Shown: positions 27,691 to 36,498, counted from the stretch's first letter. The stretch: 41,372 nt of DNA from Rhodovibrio sp. (GCA_007127165.1 SKZV01000011.1:1-41372), one strand, 5' to 3'. Numbers and translations: made by a program. Notes: generated by a model from the letters alone, not told the origin.

Positions 27691-28350
27691 GTGTCAAACG
27701 GAGCGGAAGTGCCTCCAGAGCCCACGGCGGACTGCGCTTTTTGTCCGCGCCTGGCCGACTTCCGCTCCCGGAACCGGCGGCTTTATCCTGATTTCCATAA
27801 CGCGCCCGTCCCCTCGTTCGGCGACTTTGAGGCGCGGCTGCTCATTGTCGGTCTCGCGCCCGGACTCAAGGGTGCGAACCGTACCGGCCGCCCCTTCACC
27901 GGCGACTTTGCCGGCGACCTGCTATACCCGACATTAATTGAGCTTGGGCTGGCGCGCGGCTGCTATAATGCGGAACCGGACGATGGCCTCAGGCTTGTCG
28001 GCTGCCGGATCACAAATGCCGTCCGCTGCGTCCCTCCGGAGAACAAGCCCACGAGCGAAGAAATCCGTAGCTGTCGCGACAACTTCCTCGCATTCGAACT
28101 GGAAAGTTTGTCGAACCTCCGGGGGGTCCTCGCCCTAGGCCGCGTGGCGCACGCAAGCGTTCTGACTGCGCGCGGTCTCGTCCGCACCCGATACAGCTTC
28201 GCGCATGGCCTGACGCATACCCTCCCCAACGGGTTAGCCCTGACGGACAGTTATCACTGTTCGCGCTACAACACGTCGACGCGAAGGTTGACGCCCGCGA
28301 TGTTCGTCGATGCCGTCCGCCTTGCCGCGACGCAAGCCGGTTTAGTGTGA
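27691..28350 (+). CDS. Family 5 uracil-DNA glycosylase (UdgB-like, Fe-S)
   Basis: The 219-residue protein removes deaminated bases from DNA. Motif 1 is GLAPGLKGANRTGRPFTGD (about 54-72), in the family 5 style where the usual catalytic Asp/Asn of other families is absent. Motif 2 is YHCSRYNTSTRRLT. Four cysteines (C15, C18, C113, C128) fit a 4Fe-4S cluster. Family 5 enzymes act on uracil and often on hypoxanthine or other deaminated purines. The start is GTG at 27691 with AGG just upstream. The 8-bp gap to the NYN gene suggests one transcript. It converges with smpB. Confidence 0.9.
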   Translation: MSNGAEVPPEPTADCAFCPRLADFRSRNRRLYPDFHNAPVPSFGDFEARLLIVGLAPGLKGANRTGRPFTGDFAGDLLYPTLIELGLARGCYNAEPDDGLRLVGCRITNAVRCVPPENKPTSEEIRSCRDNFLAFELESLSNLRGVLALGRVAHASVLTARGLVRTRYSFAHGLTHTLPNGLALTDSYHCSRYNTSTRRLTPAMFVDAVRLAATQAGLV

Positions 28351-28391
28351 GAGGTTGGACGATCGGCTGGAAGACGAGAGTAAAACTGGCG

Positions 28392-28871
28392 TTATTTGTT
28401 CTCACGCAGAATCTGCGCTTTCCGGCGTTCCCAGTCGCGTTTCTTCTCGGTTTCCCGCTTGTCGAACTTCTTTTTGCCGATGGCGACGCCCAGGTTCAGC
28501 TTCGCTATTCCGCGTCTGTTGAAATGAACATCGAGCGGGACCAGCGTGTAACCCTTCTGCTGAATCATGCTGAGCAAGCGCGCCTTCTCACGCCGATGGA
28601 CGAGGAGTTTGCGCGGCCTGCGCGGTTCGTGATTCTCGATCGCCGGAGAGTACTCGGAAATGTGCGCGTTGAAGAGCCATAGCTCGCCTTCCATCTCGCC
28701 AGCGTAGGACTCCTTGATCGAGCACTTGCCCTCTCGCAGGGCCTTGACCTCGCTGCCCCACAACTGCAAGCCCGCTTCCAGTTCTTCTTCAATGGAGAAA
28801 TCATGACGCGCGCGGCGGTTCACCGCCACGGTGCCAAACTCCTTGAAGGGCTTGGCGCCCTTTTGCGCCAT
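28392..28871 (-). CDS. smpB: SsrA-binding protein SmpB
   Basis: This 159-residue OB-fold protein binds tmRNA and delivers it to stalled ribosomes for trans-translation. It has VAVNRRARHDFSIEEELEAG, LWGSEVKALREGKCSIKESY, LFNAHISEYSP and the basic C-terminal tail KKKFDKRETEKKRDWERRKA that enters the decoding centre. Length and motifs are standard. The tmRNA gene (ssrA) is not in this window. It is 53 bp behind dapA on the same strand, a frequent alphaproteobacterial order. Confidence 0.97.
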   Translation of the reverse strand: MAQKGAKPFKEFGTVAVNRRARHDFSIEEELEAGLQLWGSEVKALREGKCSIKESYAGEMEGELWLFNAHISEYSPAIENHEPRRPRKLLVHRREKARLLSMIQQKGYTLVPLDVHFNRRGIAKLNLGVAIGKKKFDKRETEKKRDWERRKAQILRENK

Positions 28872-28924
28872 GGCCGCCGTTACTCCCGATTATCCGTGTG
28901 TTGACGGTGCGAAGATGCGAGGTC

Positions 28925-29812
28925 TCAGTTCAACAACCCAGCGTGGGTCATCGCCTCGCGAACTTGCCGCTTCGCCGCATCGCTCAACGGAACCACCGGC
29001 AGTCTCACCGCCTCGCCTATCAGCCCGAGCAGGTTCAGGCCGTACTTCGCAGGGGCGGGATTGGGTTCGCAGAACATCGCGGCGTGCAAGGGCATCAACC
29101 GCTCGTTGATCGACTGCGCTGTCGCTAGGTCGCCGCGCATCCATGCCTCGTGCATCTGCGACAACAGGGCCGGGGCGACATTCGCAGTCACCGATATGCA
29201 GCCGTGCCCGCCCATCGCCAGAAACGGCAACACGGCCGCATCCTCGCCGGACATCTGAGAAAAGTCCGCACCCATCGCCCGGCGCGTCTCGAACGGACGA
29301 ACCACGTCCCCCGTGGAATCCTTGACGCCTACGATGCGCGGCAACTCCGCAAGACGCGCCATCGTCTCCACACTCATATCGACGATGCAGCGCCCAGGGA
29401 TATTGTAGATGACGATCGGAATCTCGGCGGCATCGTGAATGGCCCTATAGTGCTGGTACAGCCCTTCCTGGCTCGGCTTATTGTAATAGGGCGTGACCAC
29501 CAGCGCCGCGTCCGCTCCCGCCTGCGCCGCGTGGCGGGTGAGGTCGATGGCTTCTTCGGTATTGTTCGAGCCGGTTCCCGCCAGCACCGGAATGCGGCCG
29601 TTGCAAACCTCGATGGCCAGTTCCGTCACACGCCTGTTCTCGGCATGGCTCACGGTGGGGGACTCACCCGTCGTGCCGCAGGAGATCACGCCGTGCGTGC
29701 CCTGCTCGACCTGCCACTGCACGAACCCCTGAAACGCTTTTTCATCGACGCCGCCTTCTGCAAACGGTGTTACCAGCGCGCAATAGGAGCCCTTGAACAT
29801 CGGCCCAGCCAT
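28925..29812 (-). CDS. dapA: 4-hydroxy-tetrahydrodipicolinate synthase
   Basis: The 295-residue TIM-barrel aldolase condenses pyruvate with aspartate semialdehyde in lysine and diaminopimelate synthesis. Marks are MFKGSYCALVTPF, ISCGTTGESPTVSHAE, VVTPYYNKPSQEG, IVIYNIPGRC and the Schiff-base lysine in VGVKDSTGD. I chose the ATG at 29812 (MAGPMFKGS) because TGGAG lies six bases upstream; an in-frame ATG at 29824 adds four residues and has a weak ribosome site. It is divergent from slt; diaminopimelate feeds peptidoglycan, which slt trims. Confidence 0.95.
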   Translation of the reverse strand: MAGPMFKGSYCALVTPFAEGGVDEKAFQGFVQWQVEQGTHGVISCGTTGESPTVSHAENRRVTELAIEVCNGRIPVLAGTGSNNTEEAIDLTRHAAQAGADAALVVTPYYNKPSQEGLYQHYRAIHDAAEIPIVIYNIPGRCIVDMSVETMARLAELPRIVGVKDSTGDVVRPFETRRAMGADFSQMSGEDAAVLPFLAMGGHGCISVTANVAPALLSQMHEAWMRGDLATAQSINERLMPLHAAMFCEPNPAPAKYGLNLLGLIGEAVRLPVVPLSDAAKRQVREAMTHAGLLN

Positions 29813-29995
29813 AATAGTCTCCATTCTCGGAAGCGGTTTCTTACCAACATGGTCCTATAACCGCATTACAGTCCTGCAAGGACCCAGCAAAGACTGAAAA
29901 TTACGGCCAATGGATGGCGGACCATATCCCCTTCCGGACGCGGCAGCAAGCCCGGCGGCCGCGCCACCCGATGCTCCTCGGCGATTATTTGCATA

Positions 29996-30024
29996 TTGTT
30001 AAGGGTTCGGCTCTACCCTAGCCT
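29996..30024 (+). promoter_or_regulatory. Weak promoter candidate for slt
   Basis: TTGTTA (29996-30001), a 17-bp spacer and TAGCCT (30019-30024) stand about 50 bp before the slt start. The -10 matches the consensus at only three positions. The 260-bp spacer between dapA and slt otherwise shows only a small GTCCT/AGGAC inverted repeat near 29870 and no gene. Confidence 0.25.
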
Positions 30025-30072
30025 GAAACAAGGCTTCTGTTGCAGCGGCGTTAGAATCGGGAGCGTGTTCCT

Positions 30073-32136
30073 TTGAGTGCCATGGTCGAACCTTCGTCCC
30101 GCTGTTGGCGCGACAGCAGGCGCGTGGGAATTTGTGCGCGTGCGGGGCAGCGTTTCCTCGCCCTGGTTGCCATATTGGTGCTCGGATTTTCGGCGGCATG
30201 CAAGGCTGCGCCAGCACCACCGGAACAACCGGAACAAAGCCTTCTCGCCTCCGCCTTCTCAGCGATCGATGCCGAGGAGTTCGAGCGCGCGCACCGTATC
30301 GCCGAAGAGATGGAAGAACCCTTGGCTGCCCGAACCGTGCGCTGGTTCGCACTCACCGGGCAGCGGCGGGGCGGCGATTTCGTGAAGTACCTCCGATTTA
30401 TCGAGGAAAACCCGGACTGGCCCTGGCCACGGACGCTGCAATACCGCGCCGAGGGCGCCATGCCGTCGGAACTGCCTGCCGCCGCCGTACGGGCCTTCTT
30501 TGCCGAGCGGGAGCCGGTCAGTAGCTATGGCGCCGAACGATTGGCGGATGCGTTGCTGGCCGAGGAAGGGATGCGCGACACCGCCCGCGACCTGCTCCGC
30601 CGGACTTGGGTCGAAGGCGACTTTACGGTGAGCGACGAGCGGCAATTCCATGGACGCTACGGCCATCTTCTCGATGAAGGGTTGCACCGGGCGCGGCTGG
30701 AGCGCCTGCTCTGGGAAGGTCGGAACGCAAACGCCGAGCGGCAGATTCTCAGGGTGGACGCCGATTATCAGGCGCTGGCACGAGCCCGCCTGCGCCTTGC
30801 GGCGATGCAATCCGGCGTCGATGGGGCCATAAACAGTGTTCCTTCCGCACTGCGCGACGATCCGGGGCTGACGTTCGAGCGGGCGCGCTGGCGTCAGCGC
30901 AAGGGCCGCTATGAGGATGTCGTCGCAATGCTCGACCCGCCTAGCCCGGATGCGCCATACCCGGAGGCTTGGTGGCCGGTCCGGAACTGGACCGCCCGGC
31001 TCGCGTTGGATCGCGGCGACGTTTCCGTCGCCTATCGCGTGGCGGCGAATCATGGGCTCGAAGGCGGCGTGGGCTTTGCGCAAGGCGAATGGATGGCCGG
31101 ATGGGCTGCGCTTCGTTTCCTGCGCGAGCCGGAGCAGGCCTATCGCCATTTCGTGCGTCTTTTTGAAGGTGTCAGCACACCGGTAAGTCTCTCGCGCGGC
31201 GCCTACTGGGCGGGACGGGCGGCGGAAGAAATGGACGACGTGGAGGGCGCCGATATCTGGTATCGCAAGGCAGCGGCGCATGGAACGACCTTCTACGGCC
31301 AGTTGGCAATTGCAAGACTTGACGAGGAGGCGAGCCCCTTCATCGGCGGCATCGTCCAGCCAGGGCCAGAAGAGCGCTCCCAGTTTGACTCCGATGAAAT
31401 CGTGCAGGCCGTGCGGCTCTTGATCGAGCGCGGCTTCTCCGAGCGTATCGACAACCTGATCGTCCACCTGGCGGCTGGGGAGCAAAGCCCCGCCAGCGCA
31501 TACCTCATCGCGGAGCTTGCCGAGAAGGCCGACCGCCAGGACCTCGCCGTACGCATGGCGCGGCAGTTCCGGCGCTCCGGCATCATTTTGGCGGAGCATC
31601 TTTATCCGGTTGTATCGTTGCCTGGGGAGAACTTTATGGTCACGGACGAGGCACGGGCGGCATTGGTGCTGGCCATCGTCCGGCAAGAAAGCAGCTTCGA
31701 CACGAGCGCCGTGAGCCGGGCGGGTGCACGCGGCCTGATGCAGCTCATGCCCCCCACCGCGAGGGCGGTGGCCGGTCAACTCGACCTGCCGTTCAGCTCG
31801 CAGCGGCTTCTAAGCGATCCCGAGTACAATATCCGCCTGGGAGAAACCTATCTGCAAAACTTGGTGGAGCGATTCGACGGCTCGCTGCTCCTTGCCGTGG
31901 CGGCCTATAACGCCGGTCCCGCGCGCGTGTCGAGCTGGCTGAACCGTTACGGCGATCCGAGGACGGACTTCGTCGACGCCATCGACTGGATCGAGAACTT
32001 GCCCTTCTCTGAAACCCGAAACTATATTCAGCGCGTGTTCGAGGGAATGATGGTGTACCGGCAGCGAATGGTATCGGCGCAGTTCGCGTCGGGACTGGAC
32101 CCCGAGGCCATGTTCCACTCGGTGCCGCTGAATTAG
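30073..32136 (+). CDS. slt: Soluble lytic murein transglycosylase
   Basis: The protein has 687 residues. A hydrophobic export signal lies at about 27-45 (FLALVAILVLGFSAAC), where the Cys could be a weak lipobox. A long alpha-helical superhelix (about 60-510) follows, then the catalytic SLT domain: E539 in IVRQESSFDTSAVSRAGARG, LMQLMPPTA, LGETYLQNL and AVAAYNAGPARV. It cleaves peptidoglycan glycan strands with formation of 1,6-anhydro ends. A TTG at 30073 has GGGAG nine bases upstream; an ATG at 30082 has only a weak site, so the start is uncertain by three codons. The stop codon is inside the second copy of the dispersed repeat. Confidence 0.93.
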   Translation: MSAMVEPSSRCWRDSRRVGICARAGQRFLALVAILVLGFSAACKAAPAPPEQPEQSLLASAFSAIDAEEFERAHRIAEEMEEPLAARTVRWFALTGQRRGGDFVKYLRFIEENPDWPWPRTLQYRAEGAMPSELPAAAVRAFFAEREPVSSYGAERLADALLAEEGMRDTARDLLRRTWVEGDFTVSDERQFHGRYGHLLDEGLHRARLERLLWEGRNANAERQILRVDADYQALARARLRLAAMQSGVDGAINSVPSALRDDPGLTFERARWRQRKGRYEDVVAMLDPPSPDAPYPEAWWPVRNWTARLALDRGDVSVAYRVAANHGLEGGVGFAQGEWMAGWAALRFLREPEQAYRHFVRLFEGVSTPVSLSRGAYWAGRAAEEMDDVEGADIWYRKAAAHGTTFYGQLAIARLDEEASPFIGGIVQPGPEERSQFDSDEIVQAVRLLIERGFSERIDNLIVHLAAGEQSPASAYLIAELAEKADRQDLAVRMARQFRRSGIILAEHLYPVVSLPGENFMVTDEARAALVLAIVRQESSFDTSAVSRAGARGLMQLMPPTARAVAGQLDLPFSSQRLLSDPEYNIRLGETYLQNLVERFDGSLLLAVAAYNAGPARVSSWLNRYGDPRTDFVDAIDWIENLPFSETRNYIQRVFEGMMVYRQRMVSAQFASGLDPEAMFHSVPLN

Positions 32137-32207
32137 AGTGCGATGATTTTGAGCCTGCTTGGCTTAAAATCTAAATCGCCTAGCCAAGTGAGAGTCAGGC
32201 TCTAGAG
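32133..32207 (+). repeat. Palindromic dispersed repeat, copy 2, at the end of slt
   Basis: The copy starts on the slt stop codon. Its stem GATTTTGAGCC (32145-32155) and GGCTTAAAATC (32161-32171) has a 5-nt loop and one G-T mismatch that still pairs in RNA. ATCGCC and CTCTAGAG (32200-32207) follow as in copy 1, which is in the opposite orientation at 2407-2475. The changes between copies are mostly compensatory or wobble within the stem. It could terminate slt transcription. Confidence 0.75.
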
Positions 32208-32278
32208 GCTTACCAGTACCGCAAACCCGTGAAGCCCTGCGCCGCAGTATCCCTGCTTCGTGTTTTGGAGATCGCGCC

Positions 32279-32965
32279 ATGCCGGATTCCCGTTTTCCCG
32301 ATATCGAAGCATGTCTTTTCGACGCTTACGGCACGCTGTTCGACGTGGGATCGGCCGTGGCAAAGGAAGCCGGAGCTCTGGGGGAGATTGCGCCGGCGGT
32401 TTCCGCAACGTGGCGGCAGAAGCAGCTCGAGTACACCTGGCTGCGCAGCTTGATGCGTGCGCACGAAGACTTTTGGCAGGTTACCGGCGACGCGCTGGAT
32501 TACGCTCTGAGTGCAAATGGCGTGGACGATCCGGCGTTGCGCGAGAGGCTGATGGAGCTTTACCTTCGCCTCGACGCCTATCCAGAAGTTCCGGGCACGC
32601 TGCAGCGCCTGCGGGCCACTGGACGAAAGACCGCCATCCTGTCGAACGGCGCGCCGGGAATGCTGAATGCGGCGATCGAGGCTGCCGGGCTTTCGGAGCT
32701 TCTCGACGACACGATCACGGTCGAGCCCGTGGGCGTCTACAAGCCCGCGCCCGAGGTCTACCGCTTGGGCGTGACTCGCAGCGGCGCTGCGGCGGAGCGT
32801 ATTTGCTTTGTCTCCGCGAATGCCTGGGATGTGGCCGGTGCGGCTCACTTCGGGTTCAAGGTGGCATGGCTGAACCGGTTCGGGCAGCCTGCGGAAAATT
32901 TGCCGGGAAAGCCGCTTGCGGAGATCACCAAACTGGATGAAGTTGCCGATCTCCTGGACGCTTGA
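32279..32965 (+). CDS. Haloacid dehalogenase, type II (HAD superfamily)
   Basis: The 228-residue HAD hydrolase carries D15 in LFDAYGTLFD (motif I nucleophile), TAILSNGAPGML (motif II Ser/Asn), the motif III lysine in VGVYKPAPEVYRLG and FVSANAWDVAGA (motif IV). The SANAWD form and the helical cap (LRSLMRAHEDFWQVT) are those of (S)-2-haloacid dehalogenases. Such proteins hydrolyse 2-haloalkanoates, but many annotated members have other substrates. GGAG lies eight bases before the ATG. It is followed 50 bp later by the dehydratase gene on the same strand. Confidence 0.88.
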   Translation: MPDSRFPDIEACLFDAYGTLFDVGSAVAKEAGALGEIAPAVSATWRQKQLEYTWLRSLMRAHEDFWQVTGDALDYALSANGVDDPALRERLMELYLRLDAYPEVPGTLQRLRATGRKTAILSNGAPGMLNAAIEAAGLSELLDDTITVEPVGVYKPAPEVYRLGVTRSGAAAERICFVSANAWDVAGAAHFGFKVAWLNRFGQPAENLPGKPLAEITKLDEVADLLDA

Positions 32966-33015
32966 CTCCACTTTTGAACGCAAACTCCCGCTGCTTAAAT
33001 CAAGGACCCACCACG

Positions 33016-34020
33016 ATGGCTCTTACGGCTGAAGGCTCCGGCCCGCCTGCCCTTCCAGACTTCGCTGCGGTCGAAGCGGCGGCTGAGCGGCTGCGTGGCA
33101 TCGCCGTCCGCACTCCGCTGCTGAACAGCGCGGCGCTCGACGCGGAGGTCGGCGGCCGAATATTGCTGAAGGCGGAGACGCTGCAACGGACCGGCTCGTT
33201 CAAATTTCGCGGGGCTTACAACAAGCTGTCGCAGCTCGAAGCCTCCGCGCGCAAGGGTGGCGTGGTGGCTTATTCTTCCGGCAATCATGCCCAAGGGGTT
33301 GCGCAGGCGGCGCAGTTGCTGGGGATACCTGCCGTGATTGTCATGCCCGCCGACGCACCGGAGATGAAGGTAGTAAATACTCGAAGTTACGGTGCCGAGG
33401 TGCAGCTTTACGACCGCTACTTCGACAACAGGGAAGAGGTCGCCTCTGCCCTGGTGGCGGAGCGCGGAGCGACGCTCGTCAAGCCATACGACGACGCGGA
33501 AATCATCGCTGGTCAAGGCACCTGCGGGCTGGAAATCGTGGAGGACTGCACGGTGCGCGGCGAGCGTCTGGATGCGGTGCTGGCGTGCTGCAGCGGCGGC
33601 GGACTGTCCGCTGGGATCGCCCTAGCGCTCCGCGCTCGGGTCCCCGATTGCGAGATCTACAGTGTGGAGCCGGAGGACTTCGACGACCACCGGCGCTCCC
33701 TTGCGGCAGGCGAGCGCGTCGCGAACGACACTGGCGGACATTCCTTCTGCGATGCGCTACTGGCACCCATTCCGGGAGAGGTGACCTTCGCCATTAACGG
33801 CCGGCTTTTGAACGGCGGCTTGAGCGTCAGCGATGCGGAGGTTGCCGACGCGATGCGCTACGCATATCGGACCTTAAAGCTGGTCGTGGAGCCGGGTGGC
33901 GCAGTGTGCCTCGCGGCTATCCTGGCAGGGAAGCTCCCGGTTGCTGGCCGCACCGTTGCGATCACGCTTTCCGGCGGCAACGTGGACCCCGCCACCTTTG
34001 CGGACGTTTTGACGGCATAA
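33016..34020 (+). CDS. Threonine/serine dehydratase (PLP fold type II)
   Basis: The 334-residue enzyme shows the PLP lysine K63 in RTGSFKFRGAYNKL, the SSGNHAQGVA loop, the glycine-rich phosphate loop ACCSGGGLSAGI and ITLSGGNVDP near the end. The C-terminal ACT regulatory domain of biosynthetic IlvA is absent, so a catabolic threonine or serine dehydratase, or a serine racemase-like activity, is likely. I chose the ATG at 33016 (AAGGA nine bases upstream); a TTG at 32962 overlapping the previous stop would add 18 residues. It converges on the bactofilin gene with only 27 bp between the stops. Confidence 0.9.
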   Translation: MALTAEGSGPPALPDFAAVEAAAERLRGIAVRTPLLNSAALDAEVGGRILLKAETLQRTGSFKFRGAYNKLSQLEASARKGGVVAYSSGNHAQGVAQAAQLLGIPAVIVMPADAPEMKVVNTRSYGAEVQLYDRYFDNREEVASALVAERGATLVKPYDDAEIIAGQGTCGLEIVEDCTVRGERLDAVLACCSGGGLSAGIALALRARVPDCEIYSVEPEDFDDHRRSLAAGERVANDTGGHSFCDALLAPIPGEVTFAINGRLLNGGLSVSDAEVADAMRYAYRTLKLVVEPGGAVCLAAILAGKLPVAGRTVAITLSGGNVDPATFADVLTA

Positions 34021-34047
34021 GGCCAGGTCGGGAGTCGGCCTCGCCGT

Positions 34048-34617
34048 TTATCCAGGCCGCTTCGGCTCGCTTCCCGTGATCTGCTCAAAACCACCTGCCG
34101 TGCCCGGGCCGTTGGGCCCGCCTTTTTCCGTCGATCGCTCCTCAAGAGCAGTTTTGGTTTTTTTCGACGCGGCGATTGCCTTTACGGACGCGGCTGGAGC
34201 AGGGGTGGCTGGAACGGCGGTGGCAGGCGAGAGGGCGGCTTGCTCGGGATCGCGGCGGCGGCAGTGACCTTCCAGATGCGCCCCGGCCTCAATCGCCAGA
34301 CTCTCGTGCACAATATCGCCCATCATGCGGGCACTCGCCGCGAGCGTGACCGTGCCGCCATGAATTTCCCCGTGGACCGAGCCGCAGAGCCGCACGGTCT
34401 TCGCGCTCACCTTGCCATGGACGGCGCCGCTCTCGCCGATCGTCAGGTTGGCAGCTTCCACATCGCCTTCGACATGGCCATCCACCTGAATATCGCCTCG
34501 GCTCATAAGGTTGCCCGTCACCTTCAGATCAGGGCTGACGATGGAGGGGACGCCGCTGATACGCTCCCCCTCCGGCTCAGCCGGGGCTGCGCTCGGCGCT
34601 TTACTCCTTGAAAACAT
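34048..34617 (-). CDS. Bactofilin (polymer-forming cytoskeletal protein)
   Basis: The 189-residue protein has a bactofilin (DUF583) core of regularly spaced beta-helix turns at about 25-120 (VSPDLKVTGNLMSRGDIQV, VEGDVEAANLTIGESGAV, GSVHGEIHGGTVTLAA, SLAIEAGAHLEG). Disordered termini flank it, the C-terminal one rich in Ala, Pro and Lys. Bactofilins form nucleotide-free filaments at the membrane that place cell-wall enzymes. The gene overlaps the upstream M23 peptidase gene by 17 bp. This pair matches the known bactofilin-LmdC module of alphaproteobacteria (described in Hyphomonas), in which the peptidase contacts the bactofilin. Confidence 0.92.
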   Translation of the reverse strand: MFSRSKAPSAAPAEPEGERISGVPSIVSPDLKVTGNLMSRGDIQVDGHVEGDVEAANLTIGESGAVHGKVSAKTVRLCGSVHGEIHGGTVTLAASARMMGDIVHESLAIEAGAHLEGHCRRRDPEQAALSPATAVPATPAPAASVKAIAASKKTKTALEERSTEKGGPNGPGTAGGFEQITGSEPKRPG

Positions 34618-36277
34618 ACTGACCTGCCTTCAGAAAATTCATGGGATCAATGGGCTCCCCGTCCCACAAGACCTCGAAATGGACATGCGGTCCGGTGCTG
34701 CGCCCGGACGTACCGAGTTCGCCCACCACTTCGCGATGCCCGACGGTCTGGCCCTTTTCGACCGCAATGGAGCGCATGTGAGCGTAGCGAGAGCGCACGC
34801 CGAATCCGTGGTCGATCTCAACCATTCGTCCGTAAGCGCCCTTCCATCCAGCCAAAGTGACCGTACCCGGAGCGCTCGCGTAAACCGGCGACCCCTTCTC
34901 GGCCGCAAGGTCCAGGCCCTGATGTTGAGCCAAGCGGTTGTTTACCGGGTCCCGGCGGCGGCCGAAGGTACTGCTGATCCAATAGGCGTCCAACGGCGCT
35001 GTGATCGGCAGGGAAGCAAGCGCGATTTGCAAAGCCGCAAGCCGCTGCATCTCGTGGTCAAGAACGCGCACGCCATCGCCGAGCGACGCGTCGTCCCCGG
35101 TCGAAGCGGGAATGTAAGGGCCGCCACGGGCCTGCGAGTCATCGATGATCCGCTCGACCAGGACATCGAGATCGAGCCCGGTGAGATGCAGAGTGCGCTC
35201 CATCCGTTGCACACCTTCGCGTGTCCGCTCCGCAAAGTGTTCGAACACGCCCGAATGTTGTTCCTCAACCGAATCGATGTGCGCGCGCAGTTGGTCGATC
35301 TGGGTCTGCTGACGCTTTCGCTCCGAGATAAGGAGGTCGCTTCGGCGCTCCGCCGCCAGCAGCAACTCCCGCAACCTCGCAATGCGCTCGCCAAGATCGC
35401 CTTGCGCCACCACTCCGCCGGACTGGCCAACCGAGTCTTCAAGGTGGGCAAGACGCTGCGCCAGTTCTTGGCGTTCCAGCAAAAGGGCCGCTTCGCCCGC
35501 ACGGCTTTCCGTTAGCCGCGCTTCCAACGCTTCACGCTCGGCGTTCAGGCTGCTTTCATTCAGGCGCGCTGCGGCAAGCACCTTTTCCAGCTCTTCCGCC
35601 CGCGATTGCGCGCTCAAGCGGCCATTCGCCTCTGCCTGCCGTGCAAGGCGGGCGGCGCGGAGATCGGCTTTCACGTCGTCGAGTTGTGCATGAACTTCTT
35701 CTCGGCGCTGTCCCGCGTCGTGCAAGGCGGCCATCGTGTCTGCAAGTTGCGCGTTGAGCCGCTCGCGCTCTTCTCCAAGTGCGGCCAAGCGGCGTTCCGC
35801 CTCGCGCCATTCCTTGCGTGCCGTGAGAACTTCCTCCGTCAAACGCAAGTTTTCGTGGGCTAAAGAGGTCAGGTCGCCACGAAGACGCTCAAGGGCCAGA
35901 GGAAAGCCGCCCGCCTCTATCGCGAGAAGATCGCCAGCCCCCTCACCGCCTGCCTCCAGTCTGGCAGCCAGACGATCCGCCTGAGCGCCAACATCCTCAA
36001 TGCGGGTGAGCAAACCATGATACTCGGCACGCGACTGGGCTAGCTCACGGCTCCGCTCATCCAGGCGCTCCTGTTGCAACCATAGGCCAACGCCGCTGAT
36101 CGTCACCCACACACAGCCAATGAGGAGGGCGGCGGCAGCAGCCTTTTGGGCGCGGGGGCCGAGAGTGAGACAGCGTACGCGATCCTTGCTACGAACCAGG
36201 ATTTGACGCTCGCGGAAAATACGCCGGGAAAACCGGCGCAACGCCTTTATGCCACCGTCAACGGCCTGTGATCGCAT
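34601..36277 (-). CDS. M23-family cell-wall endopeptidase with coiled coil (LmdC-like)
   Basis: The 558-residue protein has a basic cytoplasmic N-terminus, one transmembrane helix at about 45-68, a very long periplasmic coiled coil (about 70-360, rich in Glu, Arg, Leu) and a C-terminal LytM/M23 domain. Zinc ligands are H452 and D456 (HQGLDLA) and H533 in GPHVHFEV (H531 is the neighbouring catalytic His); H500 is in SRYAHM. The ligands are intact, so it should be an active DD- or LD-peptide hydrolase. The ATG at 36277 is preferred to a TTG at 36307. It overlaps the bactofilin gene, suggesting coupled synthesis of enzyme and scaffold. Confidence 0.92.
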   Translation of the reverse strand: MRSQAVDGGIKALRRFSRRIFRERQILVRSKDRVRCLTLGPRAQKAAAAALLIGCVWVTISGVGLWLQQERLDERSRELAQSRAEYHGLLTRIEDVGAQADRLAARLEAGGEGAGDLLAIEAGGFPLALERLRGDLTSLAHENLRLTEEVLTARKEWREAERRLAALGEERERLNAQLADTMAALHDAGQRREEVHAQLDDVKADLRAARLARQAEANGRLSAQSRAEELEKVLAAARLNESSLNAEREALEARLTESRAGEAALLLERQELAQRLAHLEDSVGQSGGVVAQGDLGERIARLRELLLAAERRSDLLISERKRQQTQIDQLRAHIDSVEEQHSGVFEHFAERTREGVQRMERTLHLTGLDLDVLVERIIDDSQARGGPYIPASTGDDASLGDGVRVLDHEMQRLAALQIALASLPITAPLDAYWISSTFGRRRDPVNNRLAQHQGLDLAAEKGSPVYASAPGTVTLAGWKGAYGRMVEIDHGFGVRSRYAHMRSIAVEKGQTVGHREVVGELGTSGRSTGPHVHFEVLWDGEPIDPMNFLKAGQYVFKE

Positions 36278-36343
36278 CGATCTCAACCCGGCGCACTCCA
36301 ATTCCAACAGTGCTGCGCCGGATTACCGAAACCCGGCAGTTTC

Positions 36344-36397
36344 TATGCAAAGACCGCTCCTGGACATCAGGAGCGGTCCTCTTGATGGACTGCATAG
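36344..36397 (-). terminator. Nested hairpin upstream of the M23 gene, possible terminator of cysDNC
   Basis: A perfect 11-bp stem (36352-36362 with 36368-36378, arms GACCGCTCCTG / CAGGAGCGGTC) has a 5-nt loop. An outer pair TATGCA (36344-36349) with TGCATA (36391-36396) encloses it. On the minus strand only TTTG follows the stem, so a U-tract is weak. It lies in the 245-bp gap between cysNC and the M23 gene; the gap holds no gene. Confidence 0.45.
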
Positions 36398-36484
36398 CCT
36401 AACCGGCCTGCTTTAACTCAGCAAGGCCAATCGCATATTTGCAGAATAACGAATTCGATCTGCATTTGTCGTTGCCACTCGAAT

Positions 36485-36498
36485 TAAACCGCGCGGTT
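36485..36498. terminator. Palindrome with T-run 25 bp after cysNC
   Basis: AAACCGCGCGGTTT is a perfect 14-bp palindrome. On the plus strand it continues into TTCG after five T; on the minus strand, the direction of cysNC, it continues into AATT. The stem is short if a loop is allowed. It may contribute to ending cysDNC transcripts. Confidence 0.3.

Noticed and set aside
30259-31779. 506-residue open frame antisense to slt
   Set aside because: Shadow of slt; composition is typical of reverse-complement GC-rich coding DNA.
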